Assembly (NCBI GenBank): GCA_002317115.1
Contig: DCIP01000066.1
Location: 1-27,717, forward strand
Source: Candidatus Scybalocola fimicaballi
GTDB taxonomy: Bacteria; Bacteroidota; Bacteroidia; Bacteroidales; Paludibacteraceae
Direction of reading: 5' to 3'
Length of the DNA: 27,717 nucleotides
Of this stretch, positions 1 through 8,163 are shown piece after piece (within the stretch, counting starts at the first letter, position 1; the number at the start of each line of letters is the position of its first letter). Below the pieces are notes generated by a model. The model was not told the origin of the DNA. It saw nothing but the letters and a program-made list of their open reading frames with translations, and did no database searches. A program made the translations under genes and the position numbers.

Positions 1-182
1 GCCCAGTTTGCGTCCTGGTCGTTCTGACCAATGGTAAAGGATCCGCGCTTAATGTAAAGCATACCATAAGGAGACGGCTCTTTCCATGATTTTGAATAAA
101 CACCGACCAACTCGCCTCCTCCGTCTCCGGAACAGCTGCCGAGTAGCAATGCAATCACTGGTAAAATTAACAGCTTTTTCAT
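1..182 (-). CDS. porK: PorK/GldK-like type IX secretion lipoprotein (partial, 5' part only)
   Basis: The first about 60 codons of a gene that continues off the left edge. The protein begins MKKLLILPVIALLLGSCSG, a lipoprotein signal peptide with the lipobox LGSC (Cys17 would be lipidated). It continues into PYGMLYIKRGSFTIG and then QNDQD, which matches the start of the formylglycine-generating-enzyme-like domain in GldK/PorK. In the family PorK is an outer-membrane lipoprotein that forms the periplasmic ring of the type IX secretion system with PorN. It lies 37 nt downstream of porP on the same strand, the usual porP-porK order, so porL, porM and porN are expected just beyond the edge. Only the N-terminus is visible, so the name rests on the motif plus the neighbour. 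Confidence 0.8.
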   Translation of the reverse strand, partial: MKKLLILPVIALLLGSCSGDGGGELVGVYSKSWKEPSPYGMLYIKRGSFTIGQNDQDANW

Positions 183-219
183 GATATTTGAATTACTAAT
201 TTTATTTCAAATTTATTGT

Positions 220-1308
220 TTACAAAATTCTTTCACTCTTGTACTTGTCTTTCTTTGAGAAATTCAAATCAAACGAGTACCTCACCACTACGTCATGCGA
301 ACCACCGGATCTTATCATTTTATTCAATGGTAACACATATCCGTAACCAATCTGCAACCCGTTTATGACTTCATAGCTAAAAGCGAATGCCATCGAACTC
401 CAGAACCATGTGTTTAGGCCGACTGTGAATTTCTCTTTGTATGTGCACAAGTTGTTCATTCCAACCTGTAACGTAGAAAAATCACTTCTGACCATTAATG
501 AAGGTCTGTATAGAAACGCCTTGCTTCTCGTCATCAACTTGTATTCTCCATACACAAGCATCGTCGGTTTCAAAGCGAATGGCTTACCCTCTACTATCTC
601 TGCCTTTCCGGCATTCAAGTGATGGATTGATAAACCGACGTCGAACTTGTTAATCTTTGCTCCGATTCCAAAATTTGCGTCAAAGACTATGTCATTCTGT
701 TCTTCGCTCGCTCCTTCTTTGCTAAGTGCAGGATCTTGCAAATTGTGATAGTCATCTTCTCCTCCAATGCCTGAAGATGCTTTATCGTAATCAAAACTAA
801 AATCCGCGAATCCTACATCTAAACCGAACGACAGATTGCCTGCCTTTGTTTCAATTCGATGAGCATATTCCAAACCTAATCGCTGGAATTTCCATAAGCC
901 CTCCGTCTGTACAGAGAAGACCACTCCGGCAGCTTGATCTCGTTGGCTTGGCAAGTGAGAGTTGAAACTGAAAAATACATCCTGAGGATGATTCTCAAAT
1001 CCTACCCATTGGGATTGAAACTCTCCCAATACGTTTGTTCTCTTGTTGCTTGCTATTAACGAAGGATTAGCTCGTTCCCAATCCAAAACTGCACTCAACA
1101 TATCAAGGTTGCTGAATTGCGAATAGGCAATTATATCGCTGAAAAATAGCGATATAAGTAGAATCAGCCCCCTTTTTGCCCCGTTTAAAACGGATTTTAA
1201 GAGCAATATTAGTTCTTTTTGCCGTAACTGACAAAAAAAATCAGTGTAAAAATTCAAAAAAAATTCTCTTTTTGATTTTTTCTGTAGCAGATTAGTACTC
1301 CTCTTCAT
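220..1308 (-). CDS. porP: PorP/SprF family type IX secretion membrane protein
   Basis: An outer-membrane beta-barrel protein of the PorP/SprF family, which partners the type IX secretion machinery. Visible family marks are a signal-peptide-like segment (GLILLISLFF...AYSQ), then ERANPSLIASNKRTNV near the mature N-terminus, alternating beta strands, and a C-terminal barrel ending in VVRYSFDLNF followed by a short basic tail. It is followed 37 nt later by porK. The start is uncertain. The ATG at 1308 would put about 46 residues before the signal peptide and overlap the upstream gene by 17 bp; an ATG at 1380 overlaps more. There is no ATG between 1306 and the signal peptide. A promoter-like sequence at 1204-1235 suggests the true start lies below about 1200 and is non-ATG. 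An in-frame TTG at 1206-1204 is one candidate, but it sits inside that -7 box. Confidence 0.8.
   Translation of the reverse strand: MKRSTNLLQKKSKREFFLNFYTDFFCQLRQKELILLLKSVLNGAKRGLILLISLFFSDIIAYSQFSNLDMLSAVLDWERANPSLIASNKRTNVLGEFQSQWVGFENHPQDVFFSFNSHLPSQRDQAAGVVFSVQTEGLWKFQRLGLEYAHRIETKAGNLSFGLDVGFADFSFDYDKASSGIGGEDDYHNLQDPALSKEGASEEQNDIVFDANFGIGAKINKFDVGLSIHHLNAGKAEIVEGKPFALKPTMLVYGEYKLMTRSKAFLYRPSLMVRSDFSTLQVGMNNLCTYKEKFTVGLNTWFWSSMAFAFSYEVINGLQIGYGYVLPLNKMIRSGGSHDVVVRYSFDLNFSKKDKYKSERIL
1131..1157 (-). repeat. Perfect hairpin inside the porP signal-peptide region
   Basis: TTATATCGCT (1131-1140) and AGCGATATAA (1148-1157) are exact reverse complements around a 7-nt loop. On the porP mRNA this forms a 10-bp stem in the codons for the signal peptide. 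It would lie about 40 nt after the transcription start predicted from the promoter at 1204-1235, where it could affect initiation or early translation. A chance origin cannot be excluded. Confidence 0.6.
1204..1235 (-). promoter_or_regulatory. Predicted Bacteroidota promoter for porP-porK
   Basis: On the minus strand TTTG (1235-1232), a 20-nt spacer, then TAATATTG (1211-1204), one mismatch from TAnnTTTG. The predicted transcription start is about 1198. It lies inside the longest porP reading frame and so argues for a downstream start codon. Confidence 0.5.
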
Positions 1309-1513
1309 TGAAAAAGAAATCTTCATTGCTTGGATAATCTGGCCAAATATCTTCAATACATTCGTATATTTCACCTTCATCCTCCAACTCTTCCAAGTTC
1401 TCTATAACCTCCAATGGAGCACCTGATCTCGATGCGTAGTCAATCAACTCATCTTTTGACGCAGGCCATGGAGCATCTTCCAACTTTGTCGCCAACTCTA
1501 ATGTCCAATACAT
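1292..1513 (-). CDS. DUF2795 family small acidic protein
   Basis: A 73-residue protein, MYWTLELATKLEDAPWPASK..., with an acidic C-terminal half (EELEDEGEIYECIEDIWPDY) and a tail FFFNEEEY. This matches the short DUF2795 proteins conserved across Bacteroidota, which have about this length. Their function is not established. It has no signal peptide or membrane segment, so it is likely cytoplasmic. It has its own promoter-like sequence at 1568-1598 and lies between prmA upstream and porP downstream, all on the minus strand. Its last codons may overlap the porP frame if porP starts at 1308. Confidence 0.85.
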   Translation of the reverse strand: MYWTLELATKLEDAPWPASKDELIDYASRSGAPLEVIENLEELEDEGEIYECIEDIWPDYPSNEDFFFNEEEY

Positions 1514-1567
1514 AAGCGTTTTTGTTAAGAATTAAACAACTAAAAACTCTCTTTTTTTAAGAGATTG

Positions 1568-1598
1568 CAAATGTATATTTTTTTTTAAGGAAAACAAC
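1568..1598 (-). promoter_or_regulatory. Predicted promoter for the DUF2795 gene
   Basis: On the minus strand GTTG (1598-1595), a 19-nt spacer, then TACATTTG (1575-1568), a full match to TAnnTTTG. This would give a leader of about 50 nt before the ATG at 1513. It lies directly after the prmA stop region. Confidence 0.65.
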
Positions 1599-1617
1599 TT
1601 TCAAAGCTATTATTTTA

Positions 1618-2502
1618 CTAACACTTTTGCTTATTCATGCAGATTGACACCCAATTGTTTTTTTCTTTGACAAATTGTAAGCTAAAATTATGTTTTTTAG
1701 CAACTTCTTCGATTGCCGGGATGTCCTCTTTGTAGAATCCGCTTAGAATTAATTTCCCATTTTCCTTGATCGAATTGGCATATCTTGGTATGTCGTTTAG
1801 CAATATGTTGCGGTTGATGTTGGCTAAAAATATATCGTAGACGGAATTCAATCCTTCCACTGTGGAGGCATCTCCATGTCTTACTTTGATCTTATCCTCG
1901 ACTTTGTTGACTATCAGGTTGTCTATCGAATTTTCGTATGCCCAGATGTCAATGTCGACTGCATCCACTTTTTCCGCACCTAAATATGCTGCCAAAATCG
2001 ACAGAATTGCTGTGCCGCAGCCCATATCCATCACCATTTTCCCCTTAAAGTCACAATCAAGCATGTTTTTCATCATTAACCCTGTTGTCTGATGGTGGCC
2101 TGTGCCGAATGCCATTCTTGGATTTATGATGATTTTATATTTGCTTTCTGGTACATTCTTGTGAAATTCGCTGCATACTACTACTTGATCTGCGACTACG
2201 ATTGGCTGAAAGTAGTTTTTCTCCCACTCCTCATTCCAATCTTTGTCTTCCAGTTCACCTATATTATATGTGATTTTATTATATAGTTCTGAACTTGCAA
2301 TTAGGCCTTTCAATTCGTCCTCTGAAAATAGATCTTCAGCGACGTAGCATTTCAAAACGTCGCCATCATTTTCAAACGAATCAAAACCGATTCCCGCAAG
2401 GTCTTCGCTGAACAGGTCTGCTATGAATTCTCCTCCGTTGTTGAATGACATTTCACCATTCAGTTTCGCCTCTATTACTTTATATTTTGTCTTATTGTCC
2501 AT
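1618..2502 (-). CDS. prmA: Ribosomal protein L11 methyltransferase PrmA
   Basis: A 294-residue class I SAM-dependent methyltransferase that methylates ribosomal protein L11 in the cytoplasm. An N-terminal substrate-recognition part of about 120 residues is followed by NPRMAFGTGHHQTT (128-140), the PrmA signature, and the SAM-binding motif I MDMGCGTAILSI (158-169). VDAVDIDIWAYENS supplies the acidic residue that binds the SAM ribose, and FLANINRNI is the NxN-type motif near the active site. Length is normal for the family. No TAnnTTTG promoter is obvious in the short gap after the sdhB terminator. Confidence 0.95.
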   Translation of the reverse strand: MDNKTKYKVIEAKLNGEMSFNNGGEFIADLFSEDLAGIGFDSFENDGDVLKCYVAEDLFSEDELKGLIASSELYNKITYNIGELEDKDWNEEWEKNYFQPIVVADQVVVCSEFHKNVPESKYKIIINPRMAFGTGHHQTTGLMMKNMLDCDFKGKMVMDMGCGTAILSILAAYLGAEKVDAVDIDIWAYENSIDNLIVNKVEDKIKVRHGDASTVEGLNSVYDIFLANINRNILLNDIPRYANSIKENGKLILSGFYKEDIPAIEEVAKKHNFSLQFVKEKNNWVSICMNKQKC

Positions 2503-2555
2503 TTATATTATTATGTTGTGTTAATTATTTATAGTTTATTGTTTCCTTTTTATAT

Positions 2556-2590
2556 TAAAAAGAGGATAGACGCGATGACGCCTATCCTCT
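2556..2590 (-). terminator. Intrinsic terminator of the sdhCAB operon
   Basis: AGAGGATAG (2561-2569) pairs with CTATCCTCT (2582-2590), and the stem extends through a G-U pair and CG/CG. On the minus strand it is followed by TTTTT. It lies 22 nt after the sdhB stop and separates the operon from prmA. Confidence 0.85.
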
Positions 2591-2611
2591 ATATTTTTGT
2601 TTCAGACCATA

Positions 2612-3373
2612 TTAGTCTTTCAACTTAGCCTTGATGTACTCACGGTTCAAACGAGCGATATTGCTGATTGAAACGCCCTTTGGACACTCAGCCTCACATG
2701 CACGTGTGTTAGTACAGTTACCGAAACCAAGCTCATCCATCTTAGCGATCATGGCCTTTACTCTCTTAGCTGCCTCTACCTTACCCTGAGGAAGAAGAGC
2801 CAACTGAGAAACCTTAGCTGAAACGAACAACATTGCAGATCCGTTCTTACATGCTGCTACACAAGCACCACATCCGATACAAGAAGCTGCGTCCATTGCC
2901 TCGTCAGCGACTGGTTTTGGAATAGGAATTGCATTGGCGTCAGGAATACCACCTGTGTTAACTGAAGTATAACCACCTGCCTGCATGATCTTGTCGAAAG
3001 CTCCACGGTCTACCATCAAGTCACGGATTACAGGGAATGCAGCTGAACGCCAAGGCTCGATTGTGATTTCATCACCATCGTTGAAACGACGCATGTGCAA
3101 CTGACATGTTGTGACCTCTGTATCTTTTCCGTGTGGGTGTCCGTTGATATACAATGAACACATACCGCAAATACCCTCACGACAATCGTGATCGAATACT
3201 ACTGGCTCTTTCTTCTCCTTTACCAACTGCTCGTTAAGAACGTCAAGCATCTCAAGGAATGAGCTCTCTGTAGAAATTCCTTCCAAAGTGTATGACTCGA
3301 AATTTCCTTTTTCCTGAGGACCTCTCTGACGCCATACCTTAAGCTTTATATTTAATTCTTTTTCTTTTCCCAT
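2612..3373 (-). CDS. sdhB: Succinate dehydrogenase/fumarate reductase iron-sulfur subunit
   Basis: A 253-residue electron-transfer subunit that carries electrons between the cytochrome b quinone site and the flavoprotein through three Fe-S clusters. The [2Fe-2S] site is CREGICGMC (Cys64, 69, 72) with Cys90. The C-terminal ferredoxin domain has [11 protein letters not shown] (165-175) and [12 protein letters not shown] (220-231), which together hold the [4Fe-4S] and [3Fe-4S] clusters. I chose the ATG at 3373 ([10 protein letters not shown]) because the upstream in-frame ATG at 3391 adds only six atypical residues. It is the last gene of sdhCAB, 30 nt after sdhA. In anaerobic Bacteroidales this complex mainly works as a menaquinol:fumarate reductase making succinate. 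Confidence 0.96.
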   Translation of the reverse strand: MGKEKELNIKLKVWRQRGPQEKGNFESYTLEGISTESSFLEMLDVLNEQLVKEKKEPVVFDHDCREGICGMCSLYINGHPHGKDTEVTTCQLHMRRFNDGDEITIEPWRSAAFPVIRDLMVDRGAFDKIMQAGGYTSVNTGGIPDANAIPIPKPVADEAMDAASCIGCGACVAACKNGSAMLFVSAKVSQLALLPQGKVEAAKRVKAMIAKMDELGFGNCTNTRACEAECPKGVSISNIARLNREYIKAKLKD

Positions 3374-3403
3374 TTTTGTCAGAATTTTCAAGTTTACTAG
3401 AAA

Positions 3404-5347
3404 TTAGTTCTTGTAGTTACGAGTCTTACGCTCTGTCTCCTCGTAGTCAAGTGGCTCCTTCAAAAGTTCAGGATCTGAATTCTCTCCTGTGTACTTCCAG
3501 CAAGCAACGTATGAGTACTGGTCGTCCTGACGAAGTGCCTCACCTTCCTCTGTCTGGAACTCCTCACGGAAGTGTCCACCACAAGACTCATTTCTGTTAT
3601 AACCGTCGATAGCCATCAAGTAACCGATCTCCAAGAAATCAGACAATCTCAATGCCTTCTCCAACTCAGTGTTTAGAGTGTTAGCCTCACCTGGGATGTA
3701 AACATTGCTCCAGAAGTCTTTCTTGATCTCCTTGATCTTCTTCATCGCAATCTCAAGACCTTCCTTAGTACGTCCCATTCCTACGTATTCCCACATTACG
3801 TGTCCAAGTCTCTTGTGGATTGAGTCAACACTTTCTGTACCCTGGATGCTCATCAACTTGTTGATCTTATCCTGAACTGCCTTCTCTGCCTCTACGAACT
3901 CAGGAAGATCTGTACTCATTCTTGGAACCTGAATCTGATCAGCAAGATAGTTCTGGATTGTGTATGGCAATACGAAGTAACCGTCTGCAAGACCCTGCAT
4001 CAAAGCTGATGCACCAAGACGGTTGGCACCGTGGTCTGAGAAGTTAGCCTCACCGATTGCGAATAGACCTGGAATAGATGTCATCAACTCGTAGTCAACC
4101 CAGATACCACCCATTGTATAGTGGATAGCAGGGAAGATCTTCATTGGAACCTCGTATGGATTCTCATCTGTAATCTTCTCGTACATCTGGAACAAGTTAC
4201 CGTACTTCTGAGCTACTACGTCAGCACCAAGACGCTGGATAGCATACTTAAAGTCAAGGAATACTGCAAGACCTGTATTGTTAACACCGAATCCGTGGTC
4301 GCAACGCTCCTTAGCAGCACGTGAAGCAACGTCACGTGGTACAAGGTTACCGAATGCTGGATAACGACGCTCCAAGTAGAAGTCACGATCCTCATCAGGA
4401 ATATCGTTTGCTGTCTTTCTTCCCTCCTGGATATCCTTTGCATCCTCAAGTTTCTTAGGAACCCAGATACGACCATCGTTACGAAGAGACTCTGACATCA
4501 ATGTAAGCTTTGACTGGATGTCTCCGTGAACTGGAATACAAGTTGGGTGGATCTGTGCGTAACATGGGTTAGCGAAGTAAGCTCCCTTACGATAGATCTG
4601 CATAGCAGCAGAACCGTTAGATCCCATGGCGTTAGTTGATAGGAAGTAAGTGTTTCCGTATCCTCCAGTACCGATAACTACTGCGTGACCGAAGAAACGC
4701 TCGATCTTACCAGTTACAAGGTTACGTGCGATGATACCACGAGCACGACCCTCGATGATAACAACGTCAAGCATCTCGTAACGAGTGTAAAGCTTAACAG
4801 TACCCTTGTTAACCTGACGGCTAAGTGCTGAGTATGCACCTAGAAGAAGCTGCTGACCTGTCTGACCCTTTGCATAGAAAGTACGAGACACCTGAGCTCC
4901 ACCGAATGAACGGTTGTCAAGAAGGCCACCGTACTCACGAGCGAAAGGAACACCCTGAGCAACACACTGGTCGATGATGCTGTTAGAAACCTCAGCAAGA
5001 CGATAAACGTTTGCCTCACGTGCACGGTAGTCACCACCCTTGATTGTATCGTAGAATAGACGGTAAACTGAGTCACCATCATTCTGATAGTTCTTTGCTG
5101 CGTTGATACCTCCCTGTGCTGCGATTGAGTGAGCACGACGTGGAGAATCCTGAATACAGAAGTTCAAAACGTTGAAACCAAGAGCTCCAAGTGAAGCTGC
5201 TGCAGAAGCACCTGCAAGACCTGTTCCGACAACGATGATATCCAACTTACGCTTGTTAGCTGGGTTCACCAACTTCTGATGATTTTTATAGTTGGTCCAC
5301 TTTTGAGCCAAAGGACCTTTAGGAATTTTTGAATCTATAGTTGCCAT
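3404..5347 (-). CDS. sdhA: Succinate dehydrogenase/fumarate reductase flavoprotein subunit
   Basis: A 647-residue catalytic subunit that interconverts fumarate and succinate. The FAD-binding GTGLAG lies at 41-46. His73 in [11 protein letters not shown] is the expected covalent FAD attachment residue. HPTC with His267, Arg338 and Arg343 in VPRDVASR, and HYTMGG (409-414) are the expected substrate and proton-transfer residues. Length and layout match the Bacteroides-type subunit, which is longer than the enterobacterial FrdA. It lies between sdhC (27 nt) and sdhB (30 nt) in one operon. Codon use is strongly restricted, as in highly expressed genes. Confidence 0.97.
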   Translation of the reverse strand: MATIDSKIPKGPLAQKWTNYKNHQKLVNPANKRKLDIIVVGTGLAGASAAASLGALGFNVLNFCIQDSPRRAHSIAAQGGINAAKNYQNDGDSVYRLFYDTIKGGDYRAREANVYRLAEVSNSIIDQCVAQGVPFAREYGGLLDNRSFGGAQVSRTFYAKGQTGQQLLLGAYSALSRQVNKGTVKLYTRYEMLDVVIIEGRARGIIARNLVTGKIERFFGHAVVIGTGGYGNTYFLSTNAMGSNGSAAMQIYRKGAYFANPCYAQIHPTCIPVHGDIQSKLTLMSESLRNDGRIWVPKKLEDAKDIQEGRKTANDIPDEDRDFYLERRYPAFGNLVPRDVASRAAKERCDHGFGVNNTGLAVFLDFKYAIQRLGADVVAQKYGNLFQMYEKITDENPYEVPMKIFPAIHYTMGGIWVDYELMTSIPGLFAIGEANFSDHGANRLGASALMQGLADGYFVLPYTIQNYLADQIQVPRMSTDLPEFVEAEKAVQDKINKLMSIQGTESVDSIHKRLGHVMWEYVGMGRTKEGLEIAMKKIKEIKKDFWSNVYIPGEANTLNTELEKALRLSDFLEIGYLMAIDGYNRNESCGGHFREEFQTEEGEALRQDDQYSYVACWKYTGENSDPELLKEPLDYEETERKTRNYKN

Positions 5348-5374
5348 AACTTTTATCTATTATAATAATGGGAA

Positions 5375-6058
5375 TTAAGCAATAGCGCCGTAGATAACTA
5401 CTGCCATAAAACCAAAACAAACAACTGTTGCGAAAATGTTAGAGATCATCTTCCAACGTGACATCCATGTCTTGTTGTTTGCACCAAGTGTCTGCATAGC
5501 TGACCACATACCGTGTGTCAAGTGTGCCCACAAAGCGACCAACCAAATGATGTATATGATTACATTTATTGGCTGCTTGAATTGGTACTTGATCAAACCT
5601 GCACCGTCTGTAGCTGCATAAGTTGTTGCTCCATCATTTAGAAGCAACTCCTCGTTGCCTGCCAACTCTGGAAGCATCATGTGTGCCCAGAAGTGAGACA
5701 AGTGAGCAAGTAGACAGCAAAAAATGACAGCTCCTAGGATACCCATGTTCTTTGATGCCAATTCAACACTTGGTTGGCTCTGCGAAACTTCATACCCCTG
5801 TACTCCACGCGCTTTGCGATTCTGATTTGTAAGAATAATTGCAAAAGCGAAGTGAACAAACACTCCTGCAGCAAGTACAGCTGTACCGGCTACTGCATAC
5901 CAGTTAGATCCCAAGAACGCACATACTCCGTTGTACGCTTCGTCACTAATGATAGCAACTAAATTCATTGACATGTGAAATGCCAAAAACAAGATGAGGA
6001 ATAGTCCTGATACGCTCATTACCAGTTTTCTTCCCACCGAAGAACTAGTTAACCACAT
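5375..6058 (-). CDS. sdhC: Succinate dehydrogenase/fumarate reductase cytochrome b subunit
   Basis: A 227-residue membrane anchor of the b558 family, in which a single polypeptide with five membrane helices replaces separate SdhC and SdhD chains. Helices are visible at about 13-37, 54-76, 104-125, 163-185 and 205-226. Histidines inside or next to helices (His28, His69, and the groups in AHLSHFWAH and AHLTHG) are the candidate ligands for two haems. It begins the operon, 62 nt downstream of a strong promoter match. It should sit in the cytoplasmic membrane and exchange electrons with menaquinone. Confidence 0.95.
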   Translation of the reverse strand: MWLTSSSVGRKLVMSVSGLFLILFLAFHMSMNLVAIISDEAYNGVCAFLGSNWYAVAGTAVLAAGVFVHFAFAIILTNQNRKARGVQGYEVSQSQPSVELASKNMGILGAVIFCCLLAHLSHFWAHMMLPELAGNEELLLNDGATTYAATDGAGLIKYQFKQPINVIIYIIWLVALWAHLTHGMWSAMQTLGANNKTWMSRWKMISNIFATVVCFGFMAVVIYGAIA

Positions 6059-6119
6059 AAAATTACGTTTAATGAATTATTTTTATTAATTTTTATTTCC
6101 GATTCTAAGCAATACTCAG

Positions 6120-6151
6120 CAAAAATAGAAAGCGAAACGCAAATACGCAAA
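6120..6151 (-). promoter_or_regulatory. Predicted promoter of sdhCAB
   Basis: On the minus strand TTTG (6151-6148), a 20-nt spacer and TATTTTTG (6127-6120), a full match to the Bacteroidota consensus. Predicted start about 6113, leaving a leader of about 55 nt before sdhC. Confidence 0.75.
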
Positions 6152-6432
6152 CAAAAAATTTGTTTTTTGCAAAATATAATGAGTTATCAACAAACGGACT
6201 CGATCATCTCTGTTGCTTTAAGCTCTTTTATGTCTGTTTGAAAACTGAAAAACACATATTTAAGATATGTCAATTGTAATATTATGCGTTTTTCGGAAAA
6301 TAATTTCATTTTATGGCCATTTTTAAATAAATATTTAATATCAGATTGTAACTAAATTCCCATAAACGTATTGCTCTTGATGAGATTTCTTTAATATTAG
6401 AAACAAAATGTTTTTTGTAATAGTATGAACAC

Positions 6433-6455
6433 TTTCAATTTGAAAATATTCAAAT
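6433..6455. promoter_or_regulatory. Crp/Fnr-like operator palindrome
   Basis: ATTTGAA (6438-6444), AATA, TTCAAAT (6449-6455) is a perfect 18-bp inverted repeat containing TTGAA-N4-TTCAA. That is the half-site spacing of Crp/Fnr-family sites (for Fnr, TTGAT-N4-ATCAA). A second overlapping perfect palindrome, TTTCAA-T-TTGAAA, spans 6433-6445. The 18-bp site is centred about 80 bp upstream of the predicted transporter start, a position typical of an activator. Binding by any regulator is inference. Confidence 0.45.
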
Positions 6456-6491
6456 ATTTATACAGTCGGCAAAAAAGGGACTTTTTTCGTA

Positions 6492-6519
6492 TTGTCAAAC
6501 ACTTTTTTGAATAAATTTG
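6492..6519 (+). promoter_or_regulatory. Predicted promoter of the SLC13-type transporter
   Basis: TAAATTTG (6512-6519) matches the -7 consensus fully. The -33 element is weak: TTG at 6492-6494 with a 17-nt spacer, which fits dependence on an activator. Predicted start about 6526. Confidence 0.55.
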
Positions 6520-6570
6520 CGTCGCTTTAAACGAATTAAATAAAATAAAAAAATATCAAAAAAAGGTTTT

Positions 6571-8097
6571 ATGGAACCAAAAGAGCAACTAAGTACGTCT
6601 CAGCCTGAATCTCAGGCTACAAAGGCAATCCCTACAGGAACGCCAACAGACAACAAGAAACTCATTTGTCTCTTCATTTGTATCGCAATCGGTCTATTGG
6701 CTTGGTTTTTGCCTGCAGATGCATTCGGACTTAAGGGTGACCCAACAGTATTGGAGCAGCGTGTCATTGCAATCTTCTTGTTTGCAGCTGCAATGTGGAT
6801 TACAGAACCAATTCCAATTTGGACAACTTCGGTTCTAACTATGGTCTTGATGCTTCTTACTGTTTCTAACAGTGCAATAGCATTTATGGCTCCAGAAAAG
6901 GGAGCGGAACTATACAACGGACAGGTGTATGGTGAGCCAATCAGTTACAAAGCGATTATGGCTGCTTTCGCCGATCCTACTATCATGCTTTTCATGGGTG
7001 GATTCGTGTTGGCTATCGCAGCTACTAAATATAAGATGGATGCAGGTCTTGCAAAGGCAATGCTTAAGCCTTTCGGAACAAAAGCAGAGTACGTGCTTCT
7101 TGGTTTCATCTTGATTTCCGCTACATTCTCTATGTTTATGAGTAACACTGCAACTGCTGCGATGATGCTTACAATTCTATCTCCAGTGCTTGCAACTCTT
7201 CCTGCTGACGGAAAGGGAAGAATTGGTCTAGCTCTTGCTATTCCTATCGCTTGTAACGTCGGTGGTATCGGTACTCCTATCGGAACTCCTCCTAATGCTA
7301 TCGCAACTGGATTCCTTGAGAAGCAGGGACTTGAGGTTGCATTCGGTGATTGGATGATGCTTATGGTTCCTATCGTGTTGATCATTCTTTTCTTCTCATG
7401 GTTCCTTCTTGTTAAGATGTTCCCATTCACACAGAAGAATATCGTCATTGAGGTTCCTGGAGACTTTGACAAGAGTCCTAAGGCTTACATCGTTTACGTG
7501 ACTTTCGGTATCACAATCTTCCTTTGGGTATTTGGTAAGGATCTATTCGGTATCAATGCAAATGTTGTGGCTTTGATTCCATTCGCAGTATTCTCTATCA
7601 CAGGCGTTATCACAAAGAAGGATCTTGCTTTGATCGACTGGGATGTTCTTTGGCTTGTAGCTGGAGGTTTCGCTCTAGGTATTGGTTTGGACAAGACTGG
7701 TCTTGGAAAGCACATGGTTGACTCTATTCCTTTGGCAGAGTGGCCAACACTTGTTATGATGATCGGTGCTGGTGTTCTATGTATCGTGATGAGTACATTT
7801 ATGTCTAACTCAGGTACTGCTGCACTTCTAGTTCCAATCCTTGCTGCTGCAGGTATGGGAATGCAGGAGCAGTTGGCATCATTCGGTGGCGTGCCTGCAC
7901 TTCTAATCGGAGTTGCATTGTCTGCTTCACTTGCAATGTCATTGCCTATCTCTACTCCTCCAAACGCTCTTGCTTATGCTAAGGGATTCATCCAGCAGAA
8001 GGATATGGCAGTAGTTGGTATCATCGTCGGTGTATTCGGTATGATTGTAGGTTACTCTGCATTGATTTTCTTTGGAAACGCAGTTTTCGGAAACTAA
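6571..8097 (+). CDS. SLC13/DASS family anion permease, probable C4-dicarboxylate transporter
   Basis: A 508-residue inner-membrane permease of the divalent-anion:Na+ symporter family. A soluble N-terminus of about 30 residues precedes the first helix. The two family signatures are present: SNT at 191-193 followed by GTPPNAIA (238-245), and the second-half equivalent SNSGT (412-416) followed by STPPNALAYA near 465. These pairs form the substrate and sodium sites in members such as VcINDY. The second SNT is SNSGT here. It diverges from the fumarate reductase operon and precedes a porin gene, so succinate, fumarate or malate is the most likely cargo. Whether it imports or exports cannot be read from sequence. 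Sulfate or citrate are alternatives within the family. Confidence 0.88.
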   Translation: MEPKEQLSTSQPESQATKAIPTGTPTDNKKLICLFICIAIGLLAWFLPADAFGLKGDPTVLEQRVIAIFLFAAAMWITEPIPIWTTSVLTMVLMLLTVSNSAIAFMAPEKGAELYNGQVYGEPISYKAIMAAFADPTIMLFMGGFVLAIAATKYKMDAGLAKAMLKPFGTKAEYVLLGFILISATFSMFMSNTATAAMMLTILSPVLATLPADGKGRIGLALAIPIACNVGGIGTPIGTPPNAIATGFLEKQGLEVAFGDWMMLMVPIVLIILFFSWFLLVKMFPFTQKNIVIEVPGDFDKSPKAYIVYVTFGITIFLWVFGKDLFGINANVVALIPFAVFSITGVITKKDLALIDWDVLWLVAGGFALGIGLDKTGLGKHMVDSIPLAEWPTLVMMIGAGVLCIVMSTFMSNSGTAALLVPILAAAGMGMQEQLASFGGVPALLIGVALSASLAMSLPISTPPNALAYAKGFIQQKDMAVVGIIVGVFGMIVGYSALIFFGNAVFGN

Positions 8098-8115
8098 TTA
8101 ATCGTAAAATATTTT

Positions 8116-8148
8116 GTAGAGACGCAATAACTGCGTCTCTACTTTTTT
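8116..8148 (+). terminator. Intrinsic terminator between transporter and porin genes
   Basis: GTAGAGACGCA (8116-8126), loop ATAAC, TGCGTCTCTAC (8132-8142), an exact 11-bp stem followed by TTTTTT. Only 15 nt separate the T-run from the porin ATG, leaving no room for a separate promoter after it. It is a member of the GAGACG hairpin family. Confidence 0.85.
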
Positions 8149-8163
8149 GTTTAATTTAATAAA

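Larger units (their letters stand above)
6059..6570. other. 512-bp divergent control region between sdhCAB and the dicarboxylate transporter
   Basis: No plausible gene is seen here. It contains the sdhC promoter (6120-6151), the transporter promoter (6492-6519), a Crp/Fnr-like palindrome (6433-6455), and a further short inverted repeat ACATAT-TTAAG-ATATGT (6254-6270). The rest is A/T-rich with no clear coding or structured RNA signal that I can recognise. Confidence 0.7.
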
